DNA of 64,000 bases from Pomphorhynchus laevis (lineage: Eukaryota; Acanthocephala; Palaeacanthocephala; Echinorhynchida; Pomphorhynchidae), in the NCBI GenBank assembly GCA_012934845.2, contig WNNJ02000619.1:1-64000 (forward strand), in the 5' to 3' direction. Below are positions 44,978 through 58,500 of this stretch, piece by piece; position 1 is the stretch's first letter; each line of letters starts with the position of its first letter. Under the pieces are notes generated by a model. It saw only the letters and a program-made list of their open reading frames with translations. It was not told where the DNA came from and did not search any database. The translations under genes and the position numbers were made by a program.

Positions 44978-45903
44978 CAGTTTTAACATAATACAGTGTA
45001 TTCATTTATTGCTATGACACTATTCTATTCAAATCAACGGTATATAATAAAACAAAATTAGAAACTTCGCCCACTCAAAAACCTCGATGTTGGGACAATT
45101 TAAAATACGCCCCAAAATCGAGATCGGACTATGTAAGGCATGCTATTCAATGTTTATTTGAAATGATATTTACTTATCCAACTGTTCAAACACTATTCGA
45201 ACATTTGATTATATTTGTAGCAGACGATTCGCACTCTTAATTACCCTACATTTTTTCTCATTCACAATAAAACGCTAAGTTTAATTCACACCATTTTGAA
45301 CGTTTCATTTTATAGCTTATATTCTCATAAGAACGCTGTCAATATTCTTATTTATGATCCATCCGTTGTTCTATGATACCCTCTCTTGTCTATCATTTGA
45401 CGTTTTTCTTAAACTATCAAGCTACTTTCAGCTGTTATTGTGCAGTTTTAACACAATACAGTGTATTGATTTATTGCTATAAGCTATGTCATAACACTAT
45501 TCTATTCAAATCAATAATATATAATAAACAAAATTAAAAACTTCGCACACTCAAAAACCTCGATGTTGGGACAATTTAAAATACGCCCCAAAATCGAGAT
45601 CGGACTATGTAAGGCATGCTATTCAATGTTTATTTGAAATGATATTTACTTATCCAACTGTTCAAACACTATTCGAACATTTGATTATATTTGTAGCAGA
45701 CGATTCGCACTCTTAATTACCCTACATTTTTCTCATTCACAATAAAACGCTAAGTTTAATTCACATTATTGTGAACGTTTCATTTTATAGCTTATATTCT
45801 CATAAGAACGCTGTCAATATTCTTATTTATGATCCATCCGTTGTTCTATGATACCCTCTCTTGTCTATCATTTGACGTTTATCTTAAACTATCAAGCTAC
45901 TTT
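44978..45903 (+). repeat. Two-copy direct tandem duplication, period ~465 bp
   Basis: 44978-45430 and 45443-45903 are nearly identical. The shared start is CAGTTTTAACA and the shared end is ATCAAGCTACTTT. No long frame and no hammerhead core is visible in the unit. The small number of differences points to a recent duplication. Its nature (young satellite seed, or non-coding element) is unknown. It lies ~1.4 kb upstream of the ebi start codon. Confidence 0.85.
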
Positions 45904-46849
45904 ACATTTAAAAGATTAAAACATTCAAAGAGATTAAGCCATTTAAATGATTAATACAAGACATTAATTAAGACATCCACAGATTCTTTGAGTCAGCCCA
46001 TATCGTGTTTTATTATTAACCATGTTTATTACATGATTAATGTTTGCTCATTAACCATGTTTCTCTCTATACCGTGTTTATGAATTGTCTATTTATATAG
46101 TTTCCTTCGATTCTTCTGTTCTTTATTTTTGATCTTTTGTAAAATTAAATCTTGTTATGTTACGTGACAACCGTTATATTTGCATAATAACTAATATATT
46201 ATATGCGCATTTCTCATTTCTTCCATTCTACCTCGCATTGAATACCCCTCCTCTTTCAATATCCCTTTTGACCTTATTGATATTTAACGGCTTCATATTT
46301 ATCACCAAACCTAATATCGTGTAGCTCTCCTCACTTTTCATCTATGCTATAATCAAGCTACTCTATCGTACATTCTTCTCAAATCTTTAGATTGGCTTGA
46401 TTTACACACTAACTTTTAAATTCTTCTTTCTTTTTTGTTTTATCTTGTTTTATTTTTAATGTCTATCTTTTATTTGGAAAATAGATCATACAGTTATTTT
46501 TAATGTTTATTCGTACCTAACATACTTTTTCAATTTTCTCATTCGTCATAATTCCTTCATAAGTTGTATCTTTCAGTTTATGATTTAACTTTTGTTTATC
46601 TAAGATTTTCGATTTCATTTTTAGAACAATTTGTAAGAATGCAACGCCTGCAATCACATCTTGCAAATAAAGCAAACATATCCCCTTAGTTAAAAATGGG
46701 TATTTTTTATAAATACCTTTTTGAAATATTTTTATATTTTATACATTTTTTAAATATTTTAAATTAAGTACATCTTAATTTACTAAAGTTTAGTTATAAA
46801 ATACTTTATGAATTATAAATTATACAACTTATTTAAAATATTATATAAC
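45904..46849. other. No recognisable gene; upstream region of ebi
   Basis: T-rich intergenic sequence. It may hold the ebi promoter, but no core element stands out from the AT-rich background. Confidence 0.4.
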
Positions 46850-46953
46850 AATTATTTATTATTTATTATTATTTAATTATTTAAATTTTGGTTACAATTA
46901 TTTGTGAATTTTAAATAATATAAAATACGTAGACTTAGTTTGCTGATCTGATT
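46850..46953 (+). repeat. Naiad-type tail end
   Basis: Only the last ~100 bp of the tail (AATACGTAGACTTAGTTTGCT). Confidence 0.65.
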
Positions 46954-47258
46954 TAATAAAAACATGAAATATTTTTCTATTGTTAGATTAGCAGTTAATA
47001 ATAAACGTTGTGTATTTAACTGTGTGATAAGGCACACCAGCTACACAAAGAATACGAAATTTTGATATTTTAGATATTTCTGCAATCTTGAAAAGAAAAA
47101 ATATTTTTAACAAATATAAATTTTTTATTTGTTATGCCACACGTTATATTTTGATGAATATGTTATTATTTACAAATTATTTAATGTATAATGTTTTTAC
47201 TTTTAATTTAAAAATCTTACTTACATCCTTGTATCGAATTTGCTTCAAAGATAATAAA

Positions 47259-47316
47259 ATGAGTTTTTCAAATGATGAGTTAAATTATCTGATATTTTGT
47301 TATCTCCACGAATCCG
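47259..47316 (+). CDS. ebi: ebi exon 1 (LisH motif)
   Basis: 19 codons plus one base, ending GAATCCG before GTAAGT. An in-frame ATG exists further upstream at 47088, but the family's proteins begin exactly at MS(I/F)S.DE, so 47259 is chosen. Confidence 0.85.
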
Positions 47317-49480
47317 GTAAGTTGTTTTATGATTTTATTTTAATCATATAATATATAATTTCTTTTAATCTATTAATTTATAAATATTAATATATATTTA
47401 TATATCAATATATAACATATTATATATATGATATATTCCAATATATTTTATATTTTTAATATTAATATATTAAAATAAATTAACATATAATTTCAATTTA
47501 TTAATATTATCCAATATTATTATCTAATAATTTAAATAATTTCTTTCAATTTTATAAGCAGAAAGCAAAACAACTTGATTTTTCCTGACGATGATCCAGA
47601 ATATAGCGAAATATAAGAATAATGTATTTATTTTCATTTTTCTGTCAAAAATTATAAATTATAAATAACAATAAAAATTATAAATTATAATTAAAAGTTA
47701 TAATTTTGATTTTCTCTCAAAAATTTAAATTTAAAAATGAAATATTTAAAATTAAAAATTAAAAGATAAAAAATATATGAATAAAGATAAAATGATAAAT
47801 AATTTTTATTGATTATTTTTATCTCTTTATATCAATCGATAAAAAGTAAGGTGAAAAAATATTATTAAGAAAGTTTAGTTAATTAATATATAGCTATTTT
47901 GATAGCGTCTGTCATCGAAATGCACCGGATAATATTCGGTCATAATATAAATGAAAAATATAACAGTTCTATAATATTGGTTAGATTCGAAAATATTGTC
48001 TAATTTGGAGCTAAAAGATATATTTTAAAATTAAGTTTACCTTAACAACGTAATAACACTGTAATTCTTAAAGTATATAAAGTTGCTTGAACTTACAATC
48101 ATGACCTTTTAGTTAGATATTTGCAGACTTGGGCATAACTGTGCAGGAAAAATTAGTAAGCGAAAATATCAAGTATAAGTTTGATTATTTCATCAAATTA
48201 CCGTTGTTTAATGGTTGTTGAACTAAATGCAGAGTTTCTAATACCGAAAACGTATTTTTAATATAACCCTAAAGTTTCTAGGTAAATAGAAAAGATCGAT
48301 TTATCACATTCTTATACAAATGAACGGGATTTAATATTCCGTTTATATTTTAATTCAATATTTATAAAAATAGAAATTTTTAGAAAAGTTAAATTTTGAA
48401 GATAATTTTACAATAAAATTCTAATATTTTACGCAACAATTAAATTAAATCTGAAGATAAATTTCTACAAGAAATTAACTTTCAAATAAATTTTATTTTT
48501 TTATTTTTTTGAATTTATTTTTGTGAATTTTCAATTAGAATTATTTTATCCAGTTAAATTTATCGTTTTACATTTAGGGATCACAAATTTAAGCTTAGAA
48601 ATTCGCTTTCTTCTTTGTGGATAACCTAGACATTTTATGTTCGACTAATCGTCTTTAAAGCGTGATTTAATACGACTAAGAATTCGTCACCATCCCTATA
48701 TTGTCATACGGACAAATCACGATAAATCAGCTTTGTCTGCTCGTTGTATGAGAGGAATCACTACATTTTAGTTAATATTTAGAATTCCGATTATTCAATT
48801 ATCTCGATTTTGCTTAAAAGATTGTACTATTCATTCAAAGTACAATTTTAAAGGATTGTACTAAAAAGTAACATATTTTTCTATAAAAAGTAACCAGAGT
48901 AAAAGCAAATTTTTTAAAAAAGTTAAATTTTCTATAAAAAGTAACCAAGCAGATTTTTTCTAGGAAGTTGCCATATCGTTGGAATAGTTATATATAAAGA
49001 TAGTGGCAATAGCTGCTGAAATATTCGTGATTCCTTTATACAGCAGCAAAAAATCACAAAGACCATTTCGAATAGTGAATTTTGTCTGTATGAATTTATT
49101 ATGATATGGTGATATCTCTCTTTCATCTCTTTGTGATGAAAAAAAAACGCTTCAAAAATTATAAATATTGGTTTTTTAAATATTGGTTTAATTTCTTGTT
49201 TAAGCATGGGCATTTATTACATCTTTATATTTAAATATTTTATAAATATTTATAAACTTTAAACATTAAATTATTTATTAATTATTTATTGTAAACATTA
49301 AATATGTTTAATGTTTACAATAGGTAGGAAATATTAAAAATTAATGTTGGGTCGAAGAATATAGGGCGAAACCTGATAGCATAGCAGTTCCTCCTGATGA
49401 CCTCTAATTCTTATTCTGATACAACGTCTGTTATTTATTAGTCAATTCATAAAAATGACGTTTATTTGAAATTTAAATTT

Positions 49481-49511
<31 letters not shown>

Positions 49512-52500
49512 ACTTGATTTAAATTATAGAAAATCTAAAAACAATTATTAATTTTATTATTTAATTATTAAATTTTGATTTAGCATTATTATGTTTTGTT
49601 TATTTTATAATTATATTAACTACATAGGCTTAGCTAGCCGATTTAATTTGTTCTAAAATTTATTTATAGTTATTTATTATCTTTTTATTCAAAAACTACG
49701 ATCTCCGATCCTTCCTAGTCGCCGCCCCACTCGGCTGGAACTCCACCGCGCTCCATCCTTTATTGCATTCAAATGCCTCCTCCGTACTCACCACCTTGAG
49801 GCATGATTTAGATTTTATGGATGGATAATAAATAATATACTTTGTATTAGAATAAGATACTAGATAGTTTTATCAGAGGAAATACATCATTAGCATGTAT
49901 TTGGCCCCGCTGCTATGTTGGGTAGAGGAGTTAGGGGCCGAAACCTGATAGTATAGCAGTTCCTCCTGATGACCTCTAATTCTTCTTCTGATACAACGTC
50001 TGTAATTTATTAGTCAATTCACAAAAATTAACTTTTATTTTTAATTTTATTTTTTATTTTTTATTTTTTATTTTATCTTGATTTAAATTATAGAAAATCT
50101 AAAAACAATTATTAATTTTATTATTTAATTATTAAATTTTGATTTAGCATTATTATGTTTTGTTTATTTTATAATTATATTAAATACGTAGAATCAGTTA
50201 GCTGATTTAATTTATTCTTCATCGATAAAATCTTGCCATAGGCTGAAATTCTATTCTTAAAAACAAATATGACACGTACTATAGGACAAAATCGTATCAT
50301 AATTTTCGTTTCGGTTTACAAAACGATACTAAAAACGACACGATTTTCTTGCAATTTCGGTATTTCTATTGGAGTCTTTCTATCAAATTGTATTTACCGA
50401 ATATAAATAATCTTTGGCAAAGATTAACATTTGGAAAACTTTTAGTCAATTCATACAAATTGATTTTTATTTTAAATTTCAATTTTTTATTTTAACTTGA
50501 TTTAAATTATAAATTGTATAGCATCTTAAATATAACAAAATACGAAGACTCAGTTATCAAATTTGATTAATTCTTTCAGTGCAAGAATTACAAATAAGCG
50601 ATCGATATTAAAGGAAAACAGCAAACAAACACTGCATTATTCATTCGAAATATTTTCAGAATAAGAATATAAGAATATAAGAATATAATTGGTTATAAGA
50701 ATTGCTAATAGCGTGTTTGACATTTTTGGATAAATGTCAAATCTAATTGACAAATGTCAAATCAAATTTCAAATTTGTTATCATCGGATAACAAAACAGT
50801 TCCTACTGATGACTTCCAATCCTCATTCTTATACATCAAATGTTATTAGTCAATTCATAAAAATTGATTTTTATTTTAAATTTCAATTTTTTATTTTAAC
50901 TTTATATAAGTTATATAAGAATTATTTATAATTTATATTTATTACTTAATCATTTAAATTTTATTTAGCATTATTTTAAATTTATAAATAATATAAAAAA
51001 ATACGTCGGCGCACCCTGCAATTGAGCGGGAAAACGCGAAGTAAAAGAAGAGAAGATAAAAAATTACGTAAACTTCCAAAGTTATTGTCATTTAATTTAT
51101 TATGAAATAAATTAAAACCGATATTAACGCTAGTAAAATGACAACGGGCAATCATAAATATAGCCTACATCTCAGTGATTCCCTTTGAGAAACGAAACTT
51201 ACTCTATTAAATAAGAAAATCCTTGTTAATTATTTACTGGAAATATAATGGGAAATGTACATATCTGGGAAATTATAAATAATTAAAGGAGTAACCTGTA
51301 TATTTTCTTTGACTATAAAACTTCTACACATATATAATAAAATGCGCGATGACATTATCAATAATTCGACGGATTTAATCTATTAATAGACTTTTATATT
51401 TCTATACAAAAATAGTCATATTTTATCTCTGCATTTTAATAATTAAGTATTAAAATTTAAAAATATTAAAATTCGGAAATATTAAAATTCAAAAATATTA
51501 AAATTCGGAAATAATAAATAATATACTTTGTATTAGAATAAGATACTATATAATCAAATTCAATCAGAGGAAATACGTCCTTAACACGTATTTGGCCACG
51601 CTGCTATGTTAGGTAGAGGAGTTAGGGGCTGAAACCTGATAGTATAGCAGTTCCTCCTGATGACCTATAATCTTTATTCTTAGACATCGTCTCTTATTTA
51701 TTAGTCGATTCATAAAAATGACTTTTATTTTAAATTTCAATTTTTTATTTTAACTTGATATAAATTATAAAAAATCTTATAACAATTATTTATTTTTTTT
51801 ATTTAATTATTAAATTTTGATTTAGCATTATTATGTTTTGTTTATTTTATAATTATATTAAATACGTAGACTCAGTTAGCCGATTTGATCGCAATGGAGT
51901 ATTTCACAATGCCCAACATACATATGGGAGTACTCCTATCATCCCTTACACATCCTAATAACCCGGACGCTATACCATTTAGACCCTAATAGGCAGAGTA
52001 GACGATCCCGTTTCGATTACAGAATGCACGCGAGGCGACATGACTAGTGGGCTCCAAATCAACCAGATGCGTCGTCTCACAACATGAAAATTTTTCACAC
52101 ATAGATTTGTTTCTCCTTTATCAACACGAGATGCTAGTTCCTCTTTAGCCTTCGAAAATTTTTTTTGTTCTAATACATCAAGATCTTTCAGCAGGCGAAT
52201 ATTATACCCTTCGATACGGAAGACGTTTCGCGACATTAAATATGTAGACTCAGTTAGCTGATTTGAATTAATAAAACATTCAAAATCAAATATTAAATGT
52301 ATATAAATTAGTCAAATTGAATTTGATCTTTGAGTTAAGTGGATTCGTACCATATGTGATAACTTAATATCTTAATAAGCAAAAGCGCCAAACTTGATTT
52401 TGTAAAATTTATTTGGCAGCAACAAATGGAGAAGATCTCAACAAGAAATACTGCAGAATTGGAATATTCATTAGCATAAACTTTATAAAAAATGCGGCAT

Positions 52501-55500
52501 TATCAGCATTTTATAAATGCTGATAAATGCAAAAATAGAAGATAATAATATTTATTAATATTTATCCATTATTCAATTATATCAATTATGCAACTAATTG
52601 ATATTCTAACAAATAAGAACATTAGCAGCGATGAATAGCAGCTAATAAGACATACGGTAAAATAAAATTACTTAATTAAGATTATTACTTAAGATCTCTA
52701 CAAGAATTACTACAGAATTGAAATATTAATTAGCTAATCTAACTTTATTCGCTAAAATATGAACAATTTTGTTTTTATAAATTTTGTTTTTATAAGAACA
52801 TGAGTGATAAAAATTACCTTTAAAATATTAACTTACACCTTATTAAATTTATGAGCATTAAATTAAGATTAACTAAAACTACTATTAATTTATATCGTAA
52901 AGATGACATATTTAAATTTACAAGAAACATATTTTTGCATGAGCATTCATGCATACTATATAATATAAAATATAATACATTAAATAATGAAATTTTAAGA
53001 ATTGCAACAATATGTAATGATATTGGCTTTCTTCAAAATCATTTAAATAATTTAATAGATACATATTTTAAACTAGATTACTATAAAAATAACATCAAGC
53101 AGAAAATAGTAAAATATATAAATCAACACAATAATATAAAGAATAAATTTAAACTCTTAAGTGTCAAATTTTTATGGACGGATAATAAATAATATACTTT
53201 GCATTAGAATAAGATACTAGATAGTTATTTCAGAGGAAATACATCATTAGCATGTATTTGGCCCCGCTGCTATGTTGGGTAGAGGTCATCAGTTCCTCCT
53301 GATGACCTCTAATCATTATTATGATACATTTTATGTTATTTATTAGTCAATTCATAAAAATGACTTTTATTTTATAAAAAATCTTATAACAATTATTTAT
53401 TATTAAATTATTTATTATTATAACAATTATATATTGATACGACAATTGATATGATAATGATAATATCATTATTACAATTGATATGATCTTGATACGACAT
53501 ATTTTCCTCTAACTTTCAAGAAAGTTCAATCAATTTATAGAAATTGACTTTTATTTAAAATTTCAATATAAATAATTTATAACAATTATATATAACAATT
53601 ATAAATTATATTATATTATTAATTATAAATTATATATAACAATTTATATCTTATAACAGTTAGTTTTAATAGTTTTAACTTGATATAAATATAAATTGTA
53701 TAATTATTTATTATTCATCTTTATTTTTATTTATATATCGTATAAAGTACGTAGACTCATAGTAAAGTATATTACTATGTTACTATATTAATAAGTAATG
53801 TTACTATATTACTTATGATTTATGACTTATGATTTATAGTAAAGTTATATTAATTTAAAAAACAATATATTAATTTAAAAAATTTACAAATTTTATTTGT
53901 AAATTTTTAATATTATTAACATATTTATTTTTTAAAAATTAGACAGATATTCACTAGTTCAAGTATTGAAATAATAATTATATTTATATGTTTATATCAA
54001 TATAATAATTATCATCGAATTTTATTTACGAATAAAAATATTTTTTTATTTTTTAATTTAACTTTTTATGTCTACGTGAATAATTTGTACTATTACCGAC
54101 CAATTGATGCTACATTATTGCAAGTTAAAATATTTCAATGCCATATTTTTTAATTTTAATTTTATTGATGTTTAATTTTAATATTTCAAGTGCTAAAATA
54201 CTTACATACGATACTCGCGAAAAGGGCCGAAAATTGTCAATTATAAAATTGTTCACAAAAATCTAAGTTCATTCATCAGTGTTTCGAATTTTGAGCGATT
54301 AGTGCTAACACAGTATTAGAAATGATCGTAAATGCTATAATTTTTATAAGTAAATATGTAGCATCAGTTTTAACAATTAAATAATTTACTTACGGATTTA
54401 CTCTAGTAAATCTGTCGCATCAAGGGGCATTAACTATTAAAGCAAGTAAACAATGTCACTTATTTTTAAAATACAATTATTTTCACGATGCACGAAAAAT
54501 TAAGTAAATAAGGATATCAAGTAAATAAGGATATCGACCTTAAATAAGGATATGACGATATGATAGCGTCTGTTGGCAAAAACGACCTTCAGAACTAGGT
54601 TAATGCATGAAGTACCAGGCTCAAACAATTTGGCCTACGCCTGAACGACTGAAAAACCGAATATCTAACAACAGACACCGATGATGAACTTACAATCAAA
54701 ATCAAGAAGCAAGACCTCACTCGGACGTCAACATTCAGATACCTTGGATCCACCATTACAGCAGACGGCGATCTTCATACAGAGATTTCGACTCGAATAA
54801 ACGCAGCAAGGATGAAGTGGCATCAGTAACCGGTGTCTTGTGCGATCCCAAGATAAAAGATCGCATAAAATCCAAAGTGTACAGAAAAACAGTCAGATCC
54901 GTCGCGATATATGGCGAAGAATGCCGGCCAATGACCAATATGTTTAGGTGGACTGTAGGAGTTACACGTATAGATCATATTCGGAACAATGATCTCAGGG
55001 CAAAATTTGGTGTAGCGCCGATATGCTACAAGTTACGCGAAACTCGATTACGGTGGTACGGTCACGTCCTCCGTGCTGATAAGGACGCATTGCCAAGGAT
55101 GGGGTTCGACCTCAAAGTGGAAGGAAAGCGCCCGAGAGGAAGACCAAAGCAGCGTTAGATCGACACCATAACCCGTGATTTAGCTGACGTCGGCCTGCAA
55201 CTGAGAGACGCCGTAGACCGCATGAAGTGGAAAAGGTATTCAAAAGTAGCGGACCCTGCCACTATATGGGACAAACGCTGAAGAAAAAGAAGAAAAATAA
55301 TGATTTTAAATATATTTTAAAATTTAATGTACACGTAAAGTATTTAATTGTAATAAAGTAAATGAGCGGACAGTTTTAAAATAATTACGAGAAATATAAA
55401 ATAAGTTTAATTCATTATCTAACAATATTTTAATAGTCAAGCATAAAACATTTAATATTTTGAAAAATTTAAACTTAGAGAATTATCGTTTTTTACAAAA

Positions 55501-58500
55501 AAGCAAAGTAACTGTTTTTTTAAATAAAGCAAAGTTACAATTTAGAAATAATTAAAAATAATTAATTAAGAACATAATTAATTAAGAACATAATTAATTA
55601 ATTTCTAAATTAAATGATTAAATTTCTTTATTATTCGTTCCTCGTCATATTCGTCCTCCAATCAGATATTGGCATCATGGAAACGTGGTCTCAAGACAAT
55701 AACTTGATGGAAAAAAAACATTCTAGAACATCAGACATCAGATTCATTGTATTTTCTTGATGGGAAATCTATAGACAATGTCGATCATATTAAGGACATG
55801 GGAATACTGTTATCAAATGATCTCTCCACTAGGTTAATTACGTGTATGCTAAAGCTTTGCCCGTTATGAGTCTTCGTGAACATCCAGATTTGAGGTCGCA
55901 TAGGCTATTAATACATTATTAAGAAAAATGATATTAAAAGAATTCAACTTGTTATTATTTCTAAATTAAATGATTAAATTTCTTTATTGTTATTTCGATA
56001 AGCTGATTAGTATGACCAAATTAAATGTAGGGAAAGAAGTAAAATGTAAAAGATGAAATCACTAGAAAAATTTACTTAGAGCTAAGTTACAAAAAGTCTT
56101 GTTATCACTTAAATTAAAAGTATGCACTAACGTAGCCTTTAAAATTGTTGTTGAAATCAATATTAGACTAAGATAATGCATAGTTGATCACATTTTATGA
56201 GATTAAGTTGATGATTTTATAAATATTTTCATTTTTTCATTCGTCTTTGATTGGTCATTTATCGTTACTTCTCAATTTACATATTTATTTTAATAGGTTT
56301 TGAGCATTCCGCTTACATGTTTTCAGTTGAAAGTAAAATATCCGAATCGAAGCATTTATCGCAAAGTCTACCATCTTCGGCATTGTTAAGTATTGTACAA
56401 AAAGGGTTGCTTTACCAGCAAATTGAAATTAACGTTGAGCGTCGATCTCTTGCCAAAGATAAATATATCGGACAATTTGTAAGTTGAAGATCTATTTTAT
56501 TAAAAATTAAAAAATTAAATTATTAGCAAAAGTTGTCTTTAAATACCAATATATTTTATAAATTGACAATTTAAATCGTTTTTATTTAATAAAAAGCGCG
56601 TCTAAAAGAGTAAATGATCATTACATAAAAATGAAAATTATATGAATTATAAATTGAATGCTTTATGATGCAATATAAAAAGCATTGCCAGCTGATTATA
56701 TCAACTGTTCATTTCCACAATTACAATTATTATCGCTTTATTATTGTCGATTTTAGATAAATTTAGTGTCAAGTTAACTAATTAGTGATTAATCAAATTA
56801 ACTTAATAAACGAATAATTAAATGAACTGGAATCCGAATTCGTTTAATAAATATTATGATCAAATGTTAATTTGAGTTTGTCGTTAAACTATCTTTAACA
56901 ACAACTTCAATTTATCCTGACGATGTCCACAGTGGTGGAAGAAATATTGATAATAAAATCTTAAGCGTTTTTAACGTTTTTGGCTGGGTTTGGTCCTAAA
57001 ACCATTCACAAATATTTCAACCCAGCATCTCTCATTCCGATTCAAATGTTAATGTACTGCGTGCAATTTTATAAAATATTTACAAGCCTGCTTTATAACA
57101 AATGTACTGTTTGGCCTTTATTGTTCGGCCATTTCTTTTCAATATTTTCTCGAAATATCTATTTATCTCCTAATATAGCAGAATTACGAAGTTTATTCAA
57201 AATAAAGAGTTTAATGCAGAAATGAACCATGTGTTCAATGTGTAAAAATATAATTCAAGCACTCACCTATTCTTCTATATCTCAACATTGTGAGATATAG
57301 TGCAAGCACGGAAATTGGGAATCATTTTATTTCTGGATGACCCAGATTTTCGTGACAGTCTCTCAGAGCTTTGTATGAATAATTTTTAACATGATACACG
57401 GTTAACGAATTAATAAATAAAAATTAATAATTTAAAAATAAATATTTAATTTGTATGCTGCATTTTTTTGTTAAAGCTAAGCGTATTCATTCAGTTTGAT
57501 ATTTATATCATCAAGGGATATCATTAATTTAAAGATACAAATTTTGGTCTGTCATTTAAGCAAAAGGAAAAACGTAGCACTAAAAACTTAAATTATATTT
57601 TGGAGAAAAATGAATTTTAAGATTACATAATTTATGATAATAATAAAGAGAAATTTATTACCCATAGTCCCTTCCGATATATTATGCAAAAAATAAAGAT
57701 AGGCATCTACATTGTTTGGAAGGCACATAATTTAAACAATCTAATTATTTATGTAAAGTAATTAAGTAATTTATTAATAAAAATTATCAATTAAATAATT
57801 GACAAATTTAATTGATACATCGCTATTTATTAATAAAATTATTTTTAAATATTATTTAAATAAGATAATAAATTATATATTAAATAATTAATTTAATAGA
57901 AAACATGTTCATTTTCTTCCGCACTTATGTAATATAAGGCGATTTGTGTTTGAAAACTTTAACTTGAAAAGGGTCACTGTGATTGACCGAAACGTTGTTA
58001 TAATTAACTCTAACAAAAATTTGTTTTTCTCGTGTGGATAATTAATAATGCCTAATAAACAGATTACGTGGCACACGAATGTAATTTTATCAGAATTGAA
58101 GAAGCAGTATGGCAAGTGCTTTATTGACACATTATATAACCTTATCAATTTGGAAAAGAAAATTATTAATTGCAAAATGTCAATAGAATTTCTTCGTTCA
58201 TGCCTTAAAGCGAAAGTTATCCCAATTTGTGCAAAAATCAAATCGGGAATCGTTGGTTTTAACAAATCCGAATTGCAAAGGAAATTGTGCTGTACCATAA
58301 TGAGGTTTGGTATACGTCAGACACGTAAAACAATTAACGCACATCTTCCAAAGTCGCGCAGTATTTGGTATAACCTTGTCCGAAGTACATACAGTGAAGA
58401 TATGAATTGGATAAATGAGTTTGTTAACAACAAACTGAGAAAACATAAAATTATTATTATACAACGCCACGAAGCTAAGTTATCCCAATTATCACGCTAT

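Noticed and set aside
44978-45903. Pair of LTRs or a hammerhead array
   Set aside because: The copies are only ~12 bp apart, lack TG...CA ends, and contain no CTGANGA/GAAAC pair on either strand.
47088-47258. N-terminal extension of ebi from an upstream in-frame ATG
   Set aside because: The extra sequence is low-complexity and hydrophobic by AT composition; TBL1-family proteins start at the LisH MS..DE, which matches 47259.
56980-57225. 81-aa protein in ebi intron 2
   Set aside because: No family resemblance and composition like the surrounding intron.
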